A DNA stretch of 46,176 nt from Holophagaceae bacterium (GCA_025363715.1 JANYLR010000121.1:1-46176), one strand, 5' to 3'; positions 1-9,364 are shown, counted from the first letter of the stretch. Numbers and translations: made by a program. Notes: generated from the sequence alone by a model not told the origin.

Positions 1-135
1 AACCTCGCGTGCGTCCAACACCTCGGCCCCCGCTTGTCTGGGACCCAGCGTCCTCCACTCTCTGTCCAAGCCGCCTCCTCGGCGACTCAGGGGGTCAAGA
101 GTTCTGTCGCCAGGGGGTCAGTTTTGGCTGTCGCC
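1..135. mobile_element. End of an IS21-like insertion sequence (partial)
   Basis: Two adjacent 24-bp units (88-111 and 112-135) share AGGGGGTCA at one side and CTGTCGCC at the other. Tandem terminal repeats of this type, with a GACCCCC core, are known at IS21-family ends, where they bind the transposase. The units start exactly where the S9 peptidase gene at 118-2055 loses its family sequence, so the outer edge of the element is near 135. The body of the element lies left of the window. On the minus strand a frame runs out of the window from about position 70, but too little is present to identify a transposase. Family assignment is from the repeat pattern and is moderately sure. Confidence 0.55.
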
Positions 136-2055
136 CGATACCCGCTGATCGCGCTCGCCTGCGGTAATCAGGATGGGGGTCTTAAATCCTGTCCCCTTGG
201 CATGATTGCCAGCCTGGTAGAGCGGACTCTGGTCACGCCAGATTGCGGAGGGACCCCATACCGGTCCACCATCATCACGCTCACGACTAAAGATGCCATC
301 GCTGGTTCCCCATTGAAGGGCCAAGTCCATCTCTCCAGCATGGGAGACGATCGCCTTGAATCGGGTACTTGTGGCCTGCAGCCAGTTACACAAGTGCCCG
401 CCATAGCTTGCCCCCAGGGCTGCCATACGATTCCCATCCACAAATGGGTAGCGACGGATCGTGTCATCCATAGCGTCTAGGAGGTCTTCTCCAGGACCCT
501 TTAGTGGATCGAGACTGATGCCCTGCATGAATGCCTCACCATACCCAGATGAGCCGGTGTAATCCGTGAGTAACAGAACATAATCTGATTTCGCCAGCAG
601 GTGATAGTTCCAACGAAGTCCGAAGGCATCCCGTGACATGGCCGCTGCTCCCCCGTGAATGATCAGGAGCAATGGATATTTTCTCCTGGGATCGAAGGCC
701 GCTGGTTTGACCAACAAGCTGTGAATCCTCTTCCCTTTCCGGTTGATGGACCAGACATGTTCCACATCTTGCAATGCCAGCTTCGATATCGCCTCTTGAT
801 TAAAAGAGGTAATGGGTCGCGCCGCGGCTGCCGTGAATTCAAAAATTTCTGATGGCTGGTTGGCCTTTTCCCACTGGCCAACGAGCCGATTACCCCCTGC
901 TGAAAGGGAGGCAATACATCCGCCTAAGGACTGGAGTTCGTCTCGAATTGGCCCGCCCGCAACTGGTATTGAATGTAATCTCTCAAGACCAGCATCTTCA
1001 TATGTGAACCAGATTCGATCCTTCTGTACGACGAACCGGGGAATATACTTATCCAGGCTTTCCGAAAGGATGGTTGGTGCTTCTTCGAAGGGCCAAGGGT
1101 AACGAGTTAGCTTTAAGCAATGAGCAGTGCCGTCGTCAATGGGCTCCGTAAGACAGAGAATGAACTTCCCATCAGGAGAGAAGGCAGGGTCATAAATTGA
1201 CCGCTTCTGGCTAGTCAAACGCTTTGGCTCACCACCTTTCGCGCTTACATAAAATAGATGAGTTTCAGTTTCACCAAAGGCCGCTTGATTGAGGTTCACA
1301 GTTGATGTGAATACAACACCAGTGCCATCCGGTGTCCATTGCCCCTCCAAGGAAAAGCCGAACCCACCCAGATTGCCCCCATTCCCTGGAGCTTCCAAAA
1401 ATTTAGATTCAGCGAGGATATTCTTTGGTTTTGCATTCGGTTTTGCTTCCATCACAAACAAGGATGGCTTCACATCATCCAGCCAGTGATCCCATCGCCG
1501 TATTGGAAACTGTTCGTATACCTTTGAAGTATCCTTTCGCTCCCTCCGGGCCTTTGCTTCCTTAGCGATACCTGATTCATCAAATTGTTTCGGATAGACA
1601 TCGCTTGAAAACAGGATTCTCGTCCCATCGGGACTCCATTTAGGTGTACTTACGCCAAGGGTAAGCGAGGTGTACCGCTGAGCCTCTCCACCGGCCAAAT
1701 CCAAGACATAAAGTTGAGGGGCTTCATCTCCTTCCCGCTTGGTCACAAAGGCAATGCTTCTAGAATTCGGGGCCCAAACCACATCACTTTCAACGCCCTT
1801 CGTAAAAGTAATCTGGCGGGCTGGCTGATCTGTCGCTAGGGATTTCAGCCACAAATCAGAGTTTTGCTCCTTGGCATCGTAGGCAGGATTTGTAACGGAA
1901 AACACGACCCATTGGCCATCTGGGCTCGCCTTCGGGGGCCCAACGCGCTTCATTAGCCATATATCCTCATGGGTTACAGGCCGTTTATCCGATGGGGTTG
2001 AAGCAAGGAAAACACACCCCGTGAAGGCGATGATCAACAGCCGAATCATTAACAC
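118..2055 (-). pseudogene. S9 family prolyl oligopeptidase, C-terminus lost to an insertion
   Basis: The 645-residue product starts with a hydrophobic leader (MIRLLIIAF, then TGC or LAST), so it is exported or a lipoprotein. WD40-like beta-propeller repeats (SPDGTRILFSS, SPDGKFILCL) fill residues about 30-400, and an alpha/beta hydrolase domain follows. The nucleophile motif GASYGGHLCNW and the acid motif TAGERDQRV are present. S9 enzymes continue for roughly 60 more residues with the catalytic His, but here the frame ends six codons after the acid motif, inside the end of an IS21-like element. The enzyme therefore lacks its His and is almost certainly dead. The region is visibly AT-richer than the rest of the window. 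The start could be either of two Met codons two residues apart. Confidence 0.85.
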
Positions 2056-2127
2056 AAGGCCTCCAAGGAGTTGTTACTGCAAGGCAGTTTCAGCGAGCGC
2101 CCATCAAGACCTTCAATTTAAAATGTG

Positions 2128-3597
2128 TTACCGCATGCCAACTGCGGTCAAATACAGGCAGGCCTCACGGGCTGGTTCCAGGTCAAGGATCTTGGCAATG
2201 GGGCCATCTTCGAAGGCCCCTACCCCACAGACACCGAGCCCGAGCGCCGTCCCCTGAAGGTAAAGCCCTTCTCCCATGAGCCCGGCCCGCAGGCAGGCGT
2301 AGCGGTAGCCGCGGTCTCCATCGGGATAGGCCATGTCTTCCCAGTTGACCACCTTCATGAAGACGACATTGGCCGTCCCACAGAATTCCTGCTGAAGGGC
2401 TGCCTTCATACACGCATTGGAGAAATCGCCCGCCTTGGTCAGTTCGAGTGAGTGATCGACGGGGTGGTATCGATAGATGCCCGGCTTGAGCCCTTCAACA
2501 TCCCTCACCATCAGGTAGAGGTCCAGAGGTGTCGTCGAAGACATGAACGGATCCACATATCCAGGGGTGTTCCCGTATCCGGTGGACGCTGCGCACAAAG
2601 CCGACAGTTGGTCCAACGGCATCGGGGTTCCGCGATAAGTGCGTACCGAACGACGGTGGCGGATCGTCCGGTGGAGTTCTCCTCCCCGGGCGGGAACAGG
2701 TAGGCTGATGCGCCCCTTGCCGGGCTGGTCCGCTGGGGGGAGTGCAAGCCGGGGCCCGATGTTCTTCCCACGCTGGAGAGATGTCCCGCCGTGGATCAGA
2801 TCAAGGAAGGTCCCCTGCGAATCCTTGTTTGGGAGCGGAAGGAACCGGGGTTCCGCATCCTTGGGCTCGACCGGGGCACCAAGGGGCTGGATGAGCAGGG
2901 TCCCTTCCTCTTCCGGCAGGATTCCCAGCATGGTCTGGAGCCGCGCATCGTCGAAGCGCGCCGTGAGCGGTGCTCTCAGTCCCATCGAAGCCGCACAGAT
3001 GGCCAAGTTGTAGGCGGCGTGCCCTGTGTCCATGGCCACATAGCGGTAGCTGCGATCGCCGTACTTGAAGGCGGTGCGCCCGTATGTGGCAGTGTAGATT
3101 ACGGTGGCCGGGGCCCGACGGATGGCATCTGGACTGCCTGAGACCCCAGCCAGGGCTTCGGCTTTCATGTCATTGGGCAGGCGGATGAGCGCGGCTTGCT
3201 TGGGGTGGTAGTAGTAGAGGCCGGGTTCCAGTCCATCAACCCGCTCGGCCAAGACATAGAGGTTTACGGGATAGAGCGCCCCTGCGGAGGCTGCTGTCCT
3301 GAGCTCGAAGGTGAAATTCGGGCGCTGGACCGTGTCGCTGATCCCTTGGCTGTAGTAGAGAAGCCTAGATAGATCCGTCATAGAAAGGGTGGTGGCATCT
3401 TTGCCTTCCCCGGAAGCCCAGGCACGGTAGGTGTCGAGTACGCTCATTGGCGATTCGGTCTTGGGATCAGGCAGCGTCATGACCGGCCGGCCCGGGTAGT
3501 CCTTGTAGACCGGTGGCCGCGCCTGTAACGTCATTCCCGGCAGGTTGAACCGCTTCGGATAGGAACACCCCTCGTGGTAGAGCTTGGCCAGCGTCAT
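2128..3597 (-). CDS. SagB-type dehydrogenase with two nitroreductase-fold domains
   Basis: The 489-residue protein has two copies of the SagB/ThcOx flavin-dependent domain, at about residues 50-260 and 305-489. Each copy shows the family pattern: an RT(A)ASAGALYPVNLY or related substrate loop, a GLxPGxYxYHP strand, and a GDRxYRY(V/A) segment leading into an FMN-binding helix. SagB enzymes oxidise azolines in peptide natural products. No YcaO cyclodehydratase, precursor peptide or transporter is nearby, so the substrate is unknown; many stand-alone copies occur. The N-terminal YHEG...YKDYPG segment is typical of complete family members, so this gene looks intact. It overlaps the stop of the upstream broken gene by four bases (ATGA). 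Confidence 0.85.
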   Translation of the reverse strand: MTLAKLYHEGCSYPKRFNLPGMTLQARPPVYKDYPGRPVMTLPDPKTESPMSVLDTYRAWASGEGKDATTLSMTDLSRLLYYSQGISDTVQRPNFTFELRTAASAGALYPVNLYVLAERVDGLEPGLYYYHPKQAALIRLPNDMKAEALAGVSGSPDAIRRAPATVIYTATYGRTAFKYGDRSYRYVAMDTGHAAYNLAICAASMGLRAPLTARFDDARLQTMLGILPEEEGTLLIQPLGAPVEPKDAEPRFLPLPNKDSQGTFLDLIHGGTSLQRGKNIGPRLALPPADQPGKGRISLPVPARGGELHRTIRHRRSVRTYRGTPMPLDQLSALCAASTGYGNTPGYVDPFMSSTTPLDLYLMVRDVEGLKPGIYRYHPVDHSLELTKAGDFSNACMKAALQQEFCGTANVVFMKVVNWEDMAYPDGDRGYRYACLRAGLMGEGLYLQGTALGLGVCGVGAFEDGPIAKILDLEPAREACLYLTAVGMR

Positions 3598-4382
3598 GGT
3601 GACCGGACTGCCCGTGAGGAACTTGGATGGGATGGGCTCGCCTCCCCGAGACCAACGATCTTTGCGCTACCGATCATGTCGCCGAAGGGTTTCAGATCGC
3701 TGAAATCACCATTTGCGTCAACGTTTCGGAGTGGAACAGCCTGGTTTCGTATCCAATTGAGGACTCTGGGACCAGCCGGATGCGCTTGGGCCGGCGTACA
3801 GAGATCTTTCGTCGTCGGGTTGTCCAGCATCACAGAATCACGGGATACGCGCAGGCCGGGATAACGCCAAAAGATTCGATACCCCCCTGCTGCAAGAGAG
3901 AAGGAGTAGGTTCCATCCTTCACCCTGGTATGAAAGATTTGGGAAGGATTGAAACTCCCGATGTTCTGGACCCACACTTCTCCCGTTGAGACGAGGGTAT
4001 TTCGGGGATCAAAAACCTTCCCCTTTAGGGCCACGCCCCCCTTGCTCATCACCAGACGGAGAACTCCGGGAGCTCGATCCGGATGCACTTCTACAAGACT
4101 GCCTGTGGAGGCATACCCAGGAACCGTAGCAGTCACCAGATGCTTTCCACGTGACAAGGCCATCACGAACTCGCCCTTGGCATTGGCTCGAACCGGTGCA
4201 GTCCAATTGAAGGTTCCCGCCCTGGAAACTTCAAGGAGCGCCCCAGCTAGTGGGTGACTGTCCTGGTCAACCACAATCCCTGAAACCTTCTTAGAGGTAA
4301 GGTGTTCTGACCCGGATGCGTTTCCGGGCATGCCAGAAAAAATGGCCAAAAAAAAGAAATTAATCGCTATTTTCACATGCAC
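3594..4382 (-). pseudogene. Truncated carboxypeptidase-regulatory / erythromycin esterase-like protein
   Basis: The 262-residue product has a signal peptide (MHVKIAINFFFLAIFSG), then a carboxypeptidase regulatory-like Ig domain (VSGIVVDQDSHPLAGALLEV, about residues 33-115) and a second similar domain. From about residue 210 it reads as the start of an erythromycin-esterase family domain: DLKPFGDMIGSAKIVGLGEA. In the family this motif is followed by SHGTREFF and more than 300 further residues. Here it breaks off after LGEAS, and the last 15 codons (PSHPSSSRAVRSP) are unrelated. The stop overlaps the start of the SagB-type gene. A deletion that joined the two genes explains this best. The catalytic part is missing, so no esterase-like activity is expected. 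Confidence 0.7.
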
Positions 4383-4571
4383 TCCACTGGGATTAATGGA
4401 TCATAGCTTGGAAATCCATCTAAATTTGTAACTTAGATTATTTGCCTACAGGAAAAACAAGCTAATACCACGCGGATCCCATGATGTGCCGCGGCACTTT
4501 AGGAATTTGGGTGGATCCATATAGGGATACCGGCGGAAGCTGGACCAGTTACAGACATGTTCCGTGAACCT

Positions 4572-4595
4572 GGGATTGATCCAGGGATTGATCCA
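4572..4595. repeat. 12-bp direct tandem repeat upstream of the sigma factor
   Basis: GGGATTGATCCA occurs twice head to tail, about 50 bp before the sigma factor start. The 263-bp gap from 4383 to 4645 holds no gene. It is AT-rich near 4410-4470 and should contain the promoters of the divergent neighbours. No clear ECF-type promoter was identified. Confidence 0.6.
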
Positions 4596-4645
4596 GTTGG
4601 TTGGGTTGCCATGTAACCATGCCGCAGATCGGAGGTATTCCTGGC

Positions 4646-5209
4646 ATGGGCCCAGCCATGGAGCAGACAGACGAGACAGAGATCATGCGCCACGTCCGAC
4701 AGGGACGCGGCGAACTCGTCGGCCTGCTCTTCGACCGCCACCATGGACCTGTCTACGGATACTTCGTGAACCTCACCCGCGACGCCTACTTCAGCGAGGA
4801 CCTGACCCAGGAGGTCTTTCTCCGCGTGCTCCGCTACTCGGGATCATTCAAGGAGGGCGCGCCATTCCGCCCCTGGCTCTACCGCATCGCCCGGAACGTG
4901 GCTCAGGATCACTGGTCGCGGCAGCGCCCCACTGTGGATCTCCAGGCGCTCGAGGCCCTGCCCGATGCCCACCCCACGGCACAGGAGCAAGCCCTTGAGG
5001 CCGCCGATCACGCCCGCCTGCGCAAGGCCCTGGACCGGCTACCCGCCGAGAAGCGCGAGCTGCTGCTGCTTTCTCGAAATGGAGAACTTACTAGCCAAGA
5101 ACTCGCAGGCCTCTTCGGGTGCAGTCCCAGTGCCGTCAAGGTCCGCGTGCACCGGGCCCTCAAGGACCTGCGCGAAGCCTTTTTCCTGCCCATGGAGGTT
5201 TCCCGATGA
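4646..5209 (+). CDS. ECF-type RNA polymerase sigma factor
   Basis: The 187-residue protein has sigma region 2 (FDRHHGPVYGYF, then SEDLTQEVFLRVLR, and FRPWLYRIARNVAQDHWSR) and region 4 (LPAEKRELLLLS, then LTSQELAGLFGCSPSAVKVR, a helix-turn-helix). It directs RNA polymerase to an alternative promoter set. The ATG at 4646 is chosen because GGAGGT at 4631-4636 sits nine bases before it; 4658 is an in-frame alternative and 4601 is less likely. The next gene, a zinc-finger membrane protein, overlaps the stop by ATGA, the usual sigma/anti-sigma arrangement. The target regulon cannot be read from the sequence. Confidence 0.92.
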   Translation: MGPAMEQTDETEIMRHVRQGRGELVGLLFDRHHGPVYGYFVNLTRDAYFSEDLTQEVFLRVLRYSGSFKEGAPFRPWLYRIARNVAQDHWSRQRPTVDLQALEALPDAHPTAQEQALEAADHARLRKALDRLPAEKRELLLLSRNGELTSQELAGLFGCSPSAVKVRVHRALKDLREAFFLPMEVSR

Positions 5210-5910
5210 AGTGCGAGGAGGTCCAGGAAGCCCTGCTTCAGGCCCAGCCCGCCGAGGCGAGGCCTTGGGTGCGCGAGCATCTGGCGCATTGCCCAGAGTG
5301 CCACGACCTAGCCCGGCTCTGGCAGCTACTGGGGGAGGCATCCCAACCCGTTCCACCGACAAACCTGAGCAACGACTTCCGGGCCCGGCTGGCCCAGGAA
5401 CTCGGGACAACGCCACGTCCTCGCCTAAGACCCGCCTGGTGGATTTCCCTGGCTTCTGCAGCACTGTTGATCCTGGGTCTGGGCATCGCCCTTGGGCGCC
5501 AGGTGCGGCAGGATCCGTCTCATGCTGCACCAGGGATGGCCGAGCTGCGCTACGGCAGCCCCACCGACCGCCTCGAGGCCATCGCCCTCATCAACCCGCG
5601 GAGCGCAGCGGCCCCCGACCTTCAGGATGCGCTTCTGGAAAGGGTTCAGCACGACCCCAGCCCCGAAGTTCGCCTGTCGGCAGTGGAGGCCCTTTATCTC
5701 TTCGGCTCGGATCCCAGTCTCAGCCGCAAGCTGGAGGCCGCCCTGCCCCTCCAGACGCGGCCTGGGGTCCAGCTCGCCCTGGTGGACCTGCTGGCCGCGA
5801 TCCGCCAGGAACGCGCCGCAGAGGCCCTTCGACGGTTGGTCCGAAGCGGCCAACTTCCCGGTCCTGTCCAGCTTCGGGCACAGCAACGCCTGTCCCAGAT
5901 GAACCTGTGA
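5206..5910 (+). CDS. Zinc-finger anti-sigma factor with HEAT-like repeats
   Basis: The 234-residue protein begins MKCEEVQEALL and carries an HX3CX2C motif (HLAHCPEC, about residues 25-32) typical of ZAS anti-sigma domains. One membrane segment follows (WWISLASAALLILGLGIALG, about residues 83-102). The remaining 125 residues form HEAT-like helical repeats (SPTDRLEAIALI, PSPEVRLSAVEALYLFG, RPGVQLALVDLLAAI). It is expected to hold the upstream sigma factor at the inner membrane, with the repeats outside as the sensing part. The start at 5206 overlaps the sigma stop (ATGA). The fusion of a ZAS domain to HEAT repeats is recurrent, but the signal sensed is unknown. Confidence 0.85.
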   Translation: MKCEEVQEALLQAQPAEARPWVREHLAHCPECHDLARLWQLLGEASQPVPPTNLSNDFRARLAQELGTTPRPRLRPAWWISLASAALLILGLGIALGRQVRQDPSHAAPGMAELRYGSPTDRLEAIALINPRSAAAPDLQDALLERVQHDPSPEVRLSAVEALYLFGSDPSLSRKLEAALPLQTRPGVQLALVDLLAAIRQERAAEALRRLVRSGQLPGPVQLRAQQRLSQMNL

Positions 5911-5969
5911 AACCGATGTCCCTGCCTGCCGATCCCACGCCGACAACACCCCCGCGAAGGAGTTCCACC

Positions 5970-7352
5970 ATGCTGAAGGTGCTCCGCTGTACTTCACTTG
6001 TCCTGCTCACCGCCTCGTTGCTGCTGGTCGCTTTCCATGGCGTCGAGAACATCCGCGCCGACCGCGCCTACCGCCGCTGGAATCAAGCCCAGCTCACCCA
6101 GGGCCGGCCCTCCGACATTGAACAGATGGCGCCAGCCCTAGTGCCTGACGATCAGAACTTCGCGGTTCACCCTGCTGTGCGGGACGCCATCGCAGGGGTT
6201 AGCGGCGCAGCGGCCCCTGTCATCCCCACCGCCCTTTCGGGTCCTGCCCTCTTCCAGGTATGGCAGCAGGGCAGAGAGGTGGACCTGGCTGCGCTGGCCG
6301 CCTCTTTGAAGGTGGAGGATCTCGAGAGCTTTCTCAGGGACTATGACGCCCTGCTGGCGGGTCTGGAGGCCGCGGCGAAGCGGCCCCACAGCCGGCTGCT
6401 CAAGACCTATGCCACGGACGAGATCCCCGCTCTCATCGGAATGAGGGCACGCACACGCCTGCTGTGCCTCCGGGCCATCGTCCGGCTCCGGAATGGCCAG
6501 CCGGAACAGGGTCTGGAGGACATCCGGACCAGCCTGCGGGTTGCCAACCACCTCGCGGCGGAGCCCCACCTGATCTCCCAGCTCCTGCGGCTGGCGATCC
6601 TGCGCCTGACGATCCAGCCCATCTGGGAGGGACTCTCCCAGCATCGCTGGAATGATGCCCAGCTTCAGCGCCTAGAGCTGGATTTGCGGCAGGTGGACCT
6701 CCTGGCCTCGTGGCAGCACGCCTGGACGTCCGAATCCATTGCCACTCGACATCAGGTGGACCAGGTGGTCGCGACCCCCGCACTGAAGCGCATGGACCTG
6801 ATCTTTGCGGGCCGTCCACACACCTGGTGGCAGCGGACGGGCTTCGCCGTCCTGATGCCCGAGGGATGGCATGTCCGGAACCTGCTGAGCCTGGTGACCT
6901 ACCACGAGGACCAATTCATCCGCCCCCTGGACCCCACTCGCCATCGCATCGACGCTGTTCAGAGCGATAAGGTGGCTCAGCACTGGATGACGACGCGACG
7001 CACGCCCTACACCCTGATTGTTAAGCAGGGGGACTCCGGGTTCGCTGAGCAGAATCGGCGGCTTGCCTTCACCCAGTCCATCTATGATCAGGCGCGGATC
7101 GCCTGCGCCCTGGAGCGGCATCGCCTACAGACAGGAACGCTCCCCAAGGATCTGGCGGGTCTGGAGACCCTGGGCCTTCCGCCCCTGCCTCTGGACCTCC
7201 TGACCGGGCGGCCCTACCACTACGAACCCCTGACGGGGGGACGCTTCCGGTTGGAAGGGACGGGGTGGCCAACGCCCTCCCAGCCTTCGCAGGCTCAAGC
7301 CCCCTTAATGAACAGCCTCATGGAATCGGGACCGTGGGCATGGAGTCGGTGA
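5970..7352 (+). CDS. Membrane-anchored protein of the sigma/anti-sigma operon, unknown function
   Basis: The 460-residue protein starts with one hydrophobic segment (LVLLTASLLLVAFHGVENI) and is otherwise a soluble, helix-rich, probably periplasmic domain. I recognise no catalytic motif. The C-terminal stretch LPKDLAGL...PPLPLDLLTGRPYHYEPL resembles the tail seen in many secreted proteins of this type encoded near zinc-finger anti-sigma genes. The ATG at 5970 is chosen because AAGGAG at 5957-5962 lies at ideal distance; GTG 5907 and ATG 5916 are in frame but poorly placed. It is the third gene of the sigma operon, so it may be an effector or part of the signal chain. Confidence 0.75.
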   Translation: MLKVLRCTSLVLLTASLLLVAFHGVENIRADRAYRRWNQAQLTQGRPSDIEQMAPALVPDDQNFAVHPAVRDAIAGVSGAAAPVIPTALSGPALFQVWQQGREVDLAALAASLKVEDLESFLRDYDALLAGLEAAAKRPHSRLLKTYATDEIPALIGMRARTRLLCLRAIVRLRNGQPEQGLEDIRTSLRVANHLAAEPHLISQLLRLAILRLTIQPIWEGLSQHRWNDAQLQRLELDLRQVDLLASWQHAWTSESIATRHQVDQVVATPALKRMDLIFAGRPHTWWQRTGFAVLMPEGWHVRNLLSLVTYHEDQFIRPLDPTRHRIDAVQSDKVAQHWMTTRRTPYTLIVKQGDSGFAEQNRRLAFTQSIYDQARIACALERHRLQTGTLPKDLAGLETLGLPPLPLDLLTGRPYHYEPLTGGRFRLEGTGWPTPSQPSQAQAPLMNSLMESGPWAWSR

Positions 7353-7488
7353 CTTTGGCCCAAGGTAGATGCCGTGCTTGCACCAGTCCACAGGGTGAGC
7401 AACTGGGATGGTGCTCCCGGCCAGGACTTGTAAACTATTCTTCAAACCAATTCATCGAGTTGTTTTTTTAAAATATGGAGGAAGCAGC

Positions 7489-8868
7489 ATGGTTGCAGAG
7501 ATGACAGGGCCCGGACCGCATGGATCCACGCGCCCGACTCAGGACGCGGACCGCCTCAGCGTGGTGGATCTCCTCCGGGGGGTGGCCCTCACCGGCATTC
7601 TCTTCATGAATATCTTCGGCTTCGCCTTGGCCCCACGCGCGATGGAGGCCTTCAGATCGAGTCCAGCCACCCTGGACTTCTGGGTCTACGCGGTCAACAG
7701 CATCCTCTTGGAAGGAAAGATGCGGGCGCTATTTGGCATGGTCTTCGGGGCGGGTGTGTATCTCTTCGTGAAGAACAAGCCGCTCTCGGGCTGGCGATTG
7801 CATGCGCTCACGGGACGTCGAATGGGCCTGCTGGTGGTCTTCGGGCTCATCCATGCCCACCTGCTCTTGTGGTCAGGAGACATCCTCTACATCTATGGAA
7901 TCTGCGGCGTAATCGTCTACCTGTTCCACCGGGTGCCTGCGCGATGGCTACTGGTCGCGGTGCCGTTGGTGGCCCTGCTCGATTTCACCGGGTCCCAGGT
8001 TTTCTGGTCAGGCCTGCGAGCCAAGCGGCTGGCCTATGTTGAGGCGGTGGCCGCCCAGTCTCGAGGCGCCGTTCCCACGCCCGCCCAGGGTGCCGCGGTG
8101 GCGGCGTGGAAGGAGGTGGAGCACACGATGATCCCGGACAAGGCCCGGGCCGAGGAGATCACTCGGCAGATGCGGGGCCGGTATGCCGAGGTCGCTCGCC
8201 GAGTTCGGACCCAGAGCTGGCGGGCCGAGACCCAGCTCCTTTTCATGGAGATCCCGGACTCAGTAGCCCTGATGCTGTTCGGCCTAGCCCTGCTCCGGCT
8301 GGGATTCATCTCAGGAGCATGGGAGCTGTCCACTTACCGCCGCATGGCCATAGTGGGATACGGGCTGGGCGTGCCCTTGGTGGCCTTTTCCTTTATCTGC
8401 GGAGTGGTGGTGACTCCAACGCTTGAATCGGCCATCGCCTTCATGGAGAGGACCCCCGTGAACTGGATCGACATCATCTATCCCTTCCAGCGAATCCTTC
8501 TGGTCATGGGCCATGCCTCGCTGCTGGTGCTGCTCCATCGTTCCGGCAAGTTCGCCGGGCTGACAGCCCGCTTCCAGGCTGTGGGCCAGATGGCCTTCAC
8601 CAACTACATCGCCCATACGGTCATTTGCACCCTAACCTTCTTTGGCTACGGGCTCGGACTATATGGGAAGCTGCCCTTCTGGCAGACGCAGGTCTTCGCC
8701 CTGGGCGTGGGCGTCCTGGCCCTGACCTGGAGCCCCTGGTGGCTGGCTCGGTTCCGCTTCGGCCCTCTCGAGTGGGTGTGGCGGAGCCTGACCTACCTAC
8801 GCCTTCAGCCTATGCGCCGGCAGGGCGCAAGTATGGGTGATGTGGCCAAGGTGGTCAGCGGAGGATGA
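7489..8868 (+). CDS. DUF418 (YeiB-like) multi-pass membrane protein
   Basis: The 459-residue protein opens with the family signature DRLSVVDLLRGVALTGILFM and has about ten hydrophobic segments. The C-terminal DUF418 part contains MAFTNYIAHTVICTLTFFGY and ends in WSPWWLARFRFGPLEWVWRS, the conserved W..FRxGPLEWxWR tail. Members are inner-membrane proteins related to acyltransferase-3 type proteins; no function is proven for most. GGAGGA at 7477-7482 lies six bases before the chosen ATG. The preceding 136 bp separate it from the sigma operon, so it probably has its own promoter. Confidence 0.88.
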   Translation: MVAEMTGPGPHGSTRPTQDADRLSVVDLLRGVALTGILFMNIFGFALAPRAMEAFRSSPATLDFWVYAVNSILLEGKMRALFGMVFGAGVYLFVKNKPLSGWRLHALTGRRMGLLVVFGLIHAHLLLWSGDILYIYGICGVIVYLFHRVPARWLLVAVPLVALLDFTGSQVFWSGLRAKRLAYVEAVAAQSRGAVPTPAQGAAVAAWKEVEHTMIPDKARAEEITRQMRGRYAEVARRVRTQSWRAETQLLFMEIPDSVALMLFGLALLRLGFISGAWELSTYRRMAIVGYGLGVPLVAFSFICGVVVTPTLESAIAFMERTPVNWIDIIYPFQRILLVMGHASLLVLLHRSGKFAGLTARFQAVGQMAFTNYIAHTVICTLTFFGYGLGLYGKLPFWQTQVFALGVGVLALTWSPWWLARFRFGPLEWVWRSLTYLRLQPMRRQGASMGDVAKVVSGG

Positions 8869-9159
8869 TCAGCGCGAGCACGTGACGGGCTCACAGAGAC
8901 ATTCCTCATCATGGAAATGGTCCCATCATCCATAGAAATCACAATCGAGCCCGCCGTCTTGTGCGCAGTTCCTCTGTGTCTGTGATCCCCTCGATAGCCT
9001 CTTGATAGCCCGACCCGAATTCCAAACAGATATTGGGCTAATCATGGGGGAATGCCATGCTCACCCGACCATTCAAGGTGAGGGAAGAGCAATGGAATCG
9101 CGGGCAATAGAATCTTCAACCACAGGTTCAATAACCCTGGATAATCCCTCGGAGCCCGT
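8869..9159. other. Intergenic stretch without a recognised gene
   Basis: The 291 bp hold no credible coding frame. A short repeat, GATAGCC, occurs twice near 8990-9010. Nothing else stands out. Confidence 0.6.
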
Positions 9160-9339
9160 ATGAAGTCGGTTCTGCTCGCCGCAGTCCTCGGGTCCTACTT
9201 GGCCGCTCAGGTGTCGACCCGACTCACCAAGGAGCAAGTCAATATTGTCCTTCGCGCACAGCGGCTTCCTGTTGGAGGAAGGTTCGACGACCTTCGTTTC
9301 GATGATGGAAGCCCGTACGCCAAGACCGACGGCCAGTGA
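9160..9339 (+). CDS. Small secreted peptide, unknown
   Basis: A 59-codon frame begins MKSVLLAAVLGSYLAAQVST, which reads as a signal peptide with a possible cleavage after AAQ. The remaining 40 residues contain LTKEQVNIVLRAQRLP and a DDLRFDDGSPY tail. I do not recognise a family. CGGAG lies a few bases ahead of the ATG. The stop falls 18 bp before the target duplication of the ISL3 element, so the transposon inserted just downstream. The gene may be intact or the remnant of a longer one. The ordered signal peptide argues for real coding. Confidence 0.45.
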   Translation: MKSVLLAAVLGSYLAAQVSTRLTKEQVNIVLRAQRLPVGGRFDDLRFDDGSPYAKTDGQ

Positions 9340-9356
9340 ATCATGGTCGCCAAGAA

Positions 9357-9364
9357 GAAATTTC
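9357..9364. repeat. Target site duplication, left copy
   Basis: GAAATTTC flanks the left terminal repeat and is repeated exactly at 11989-11996. Eight-base duplications are the rule for ISL3-family insertion. Confidence 0.92.
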
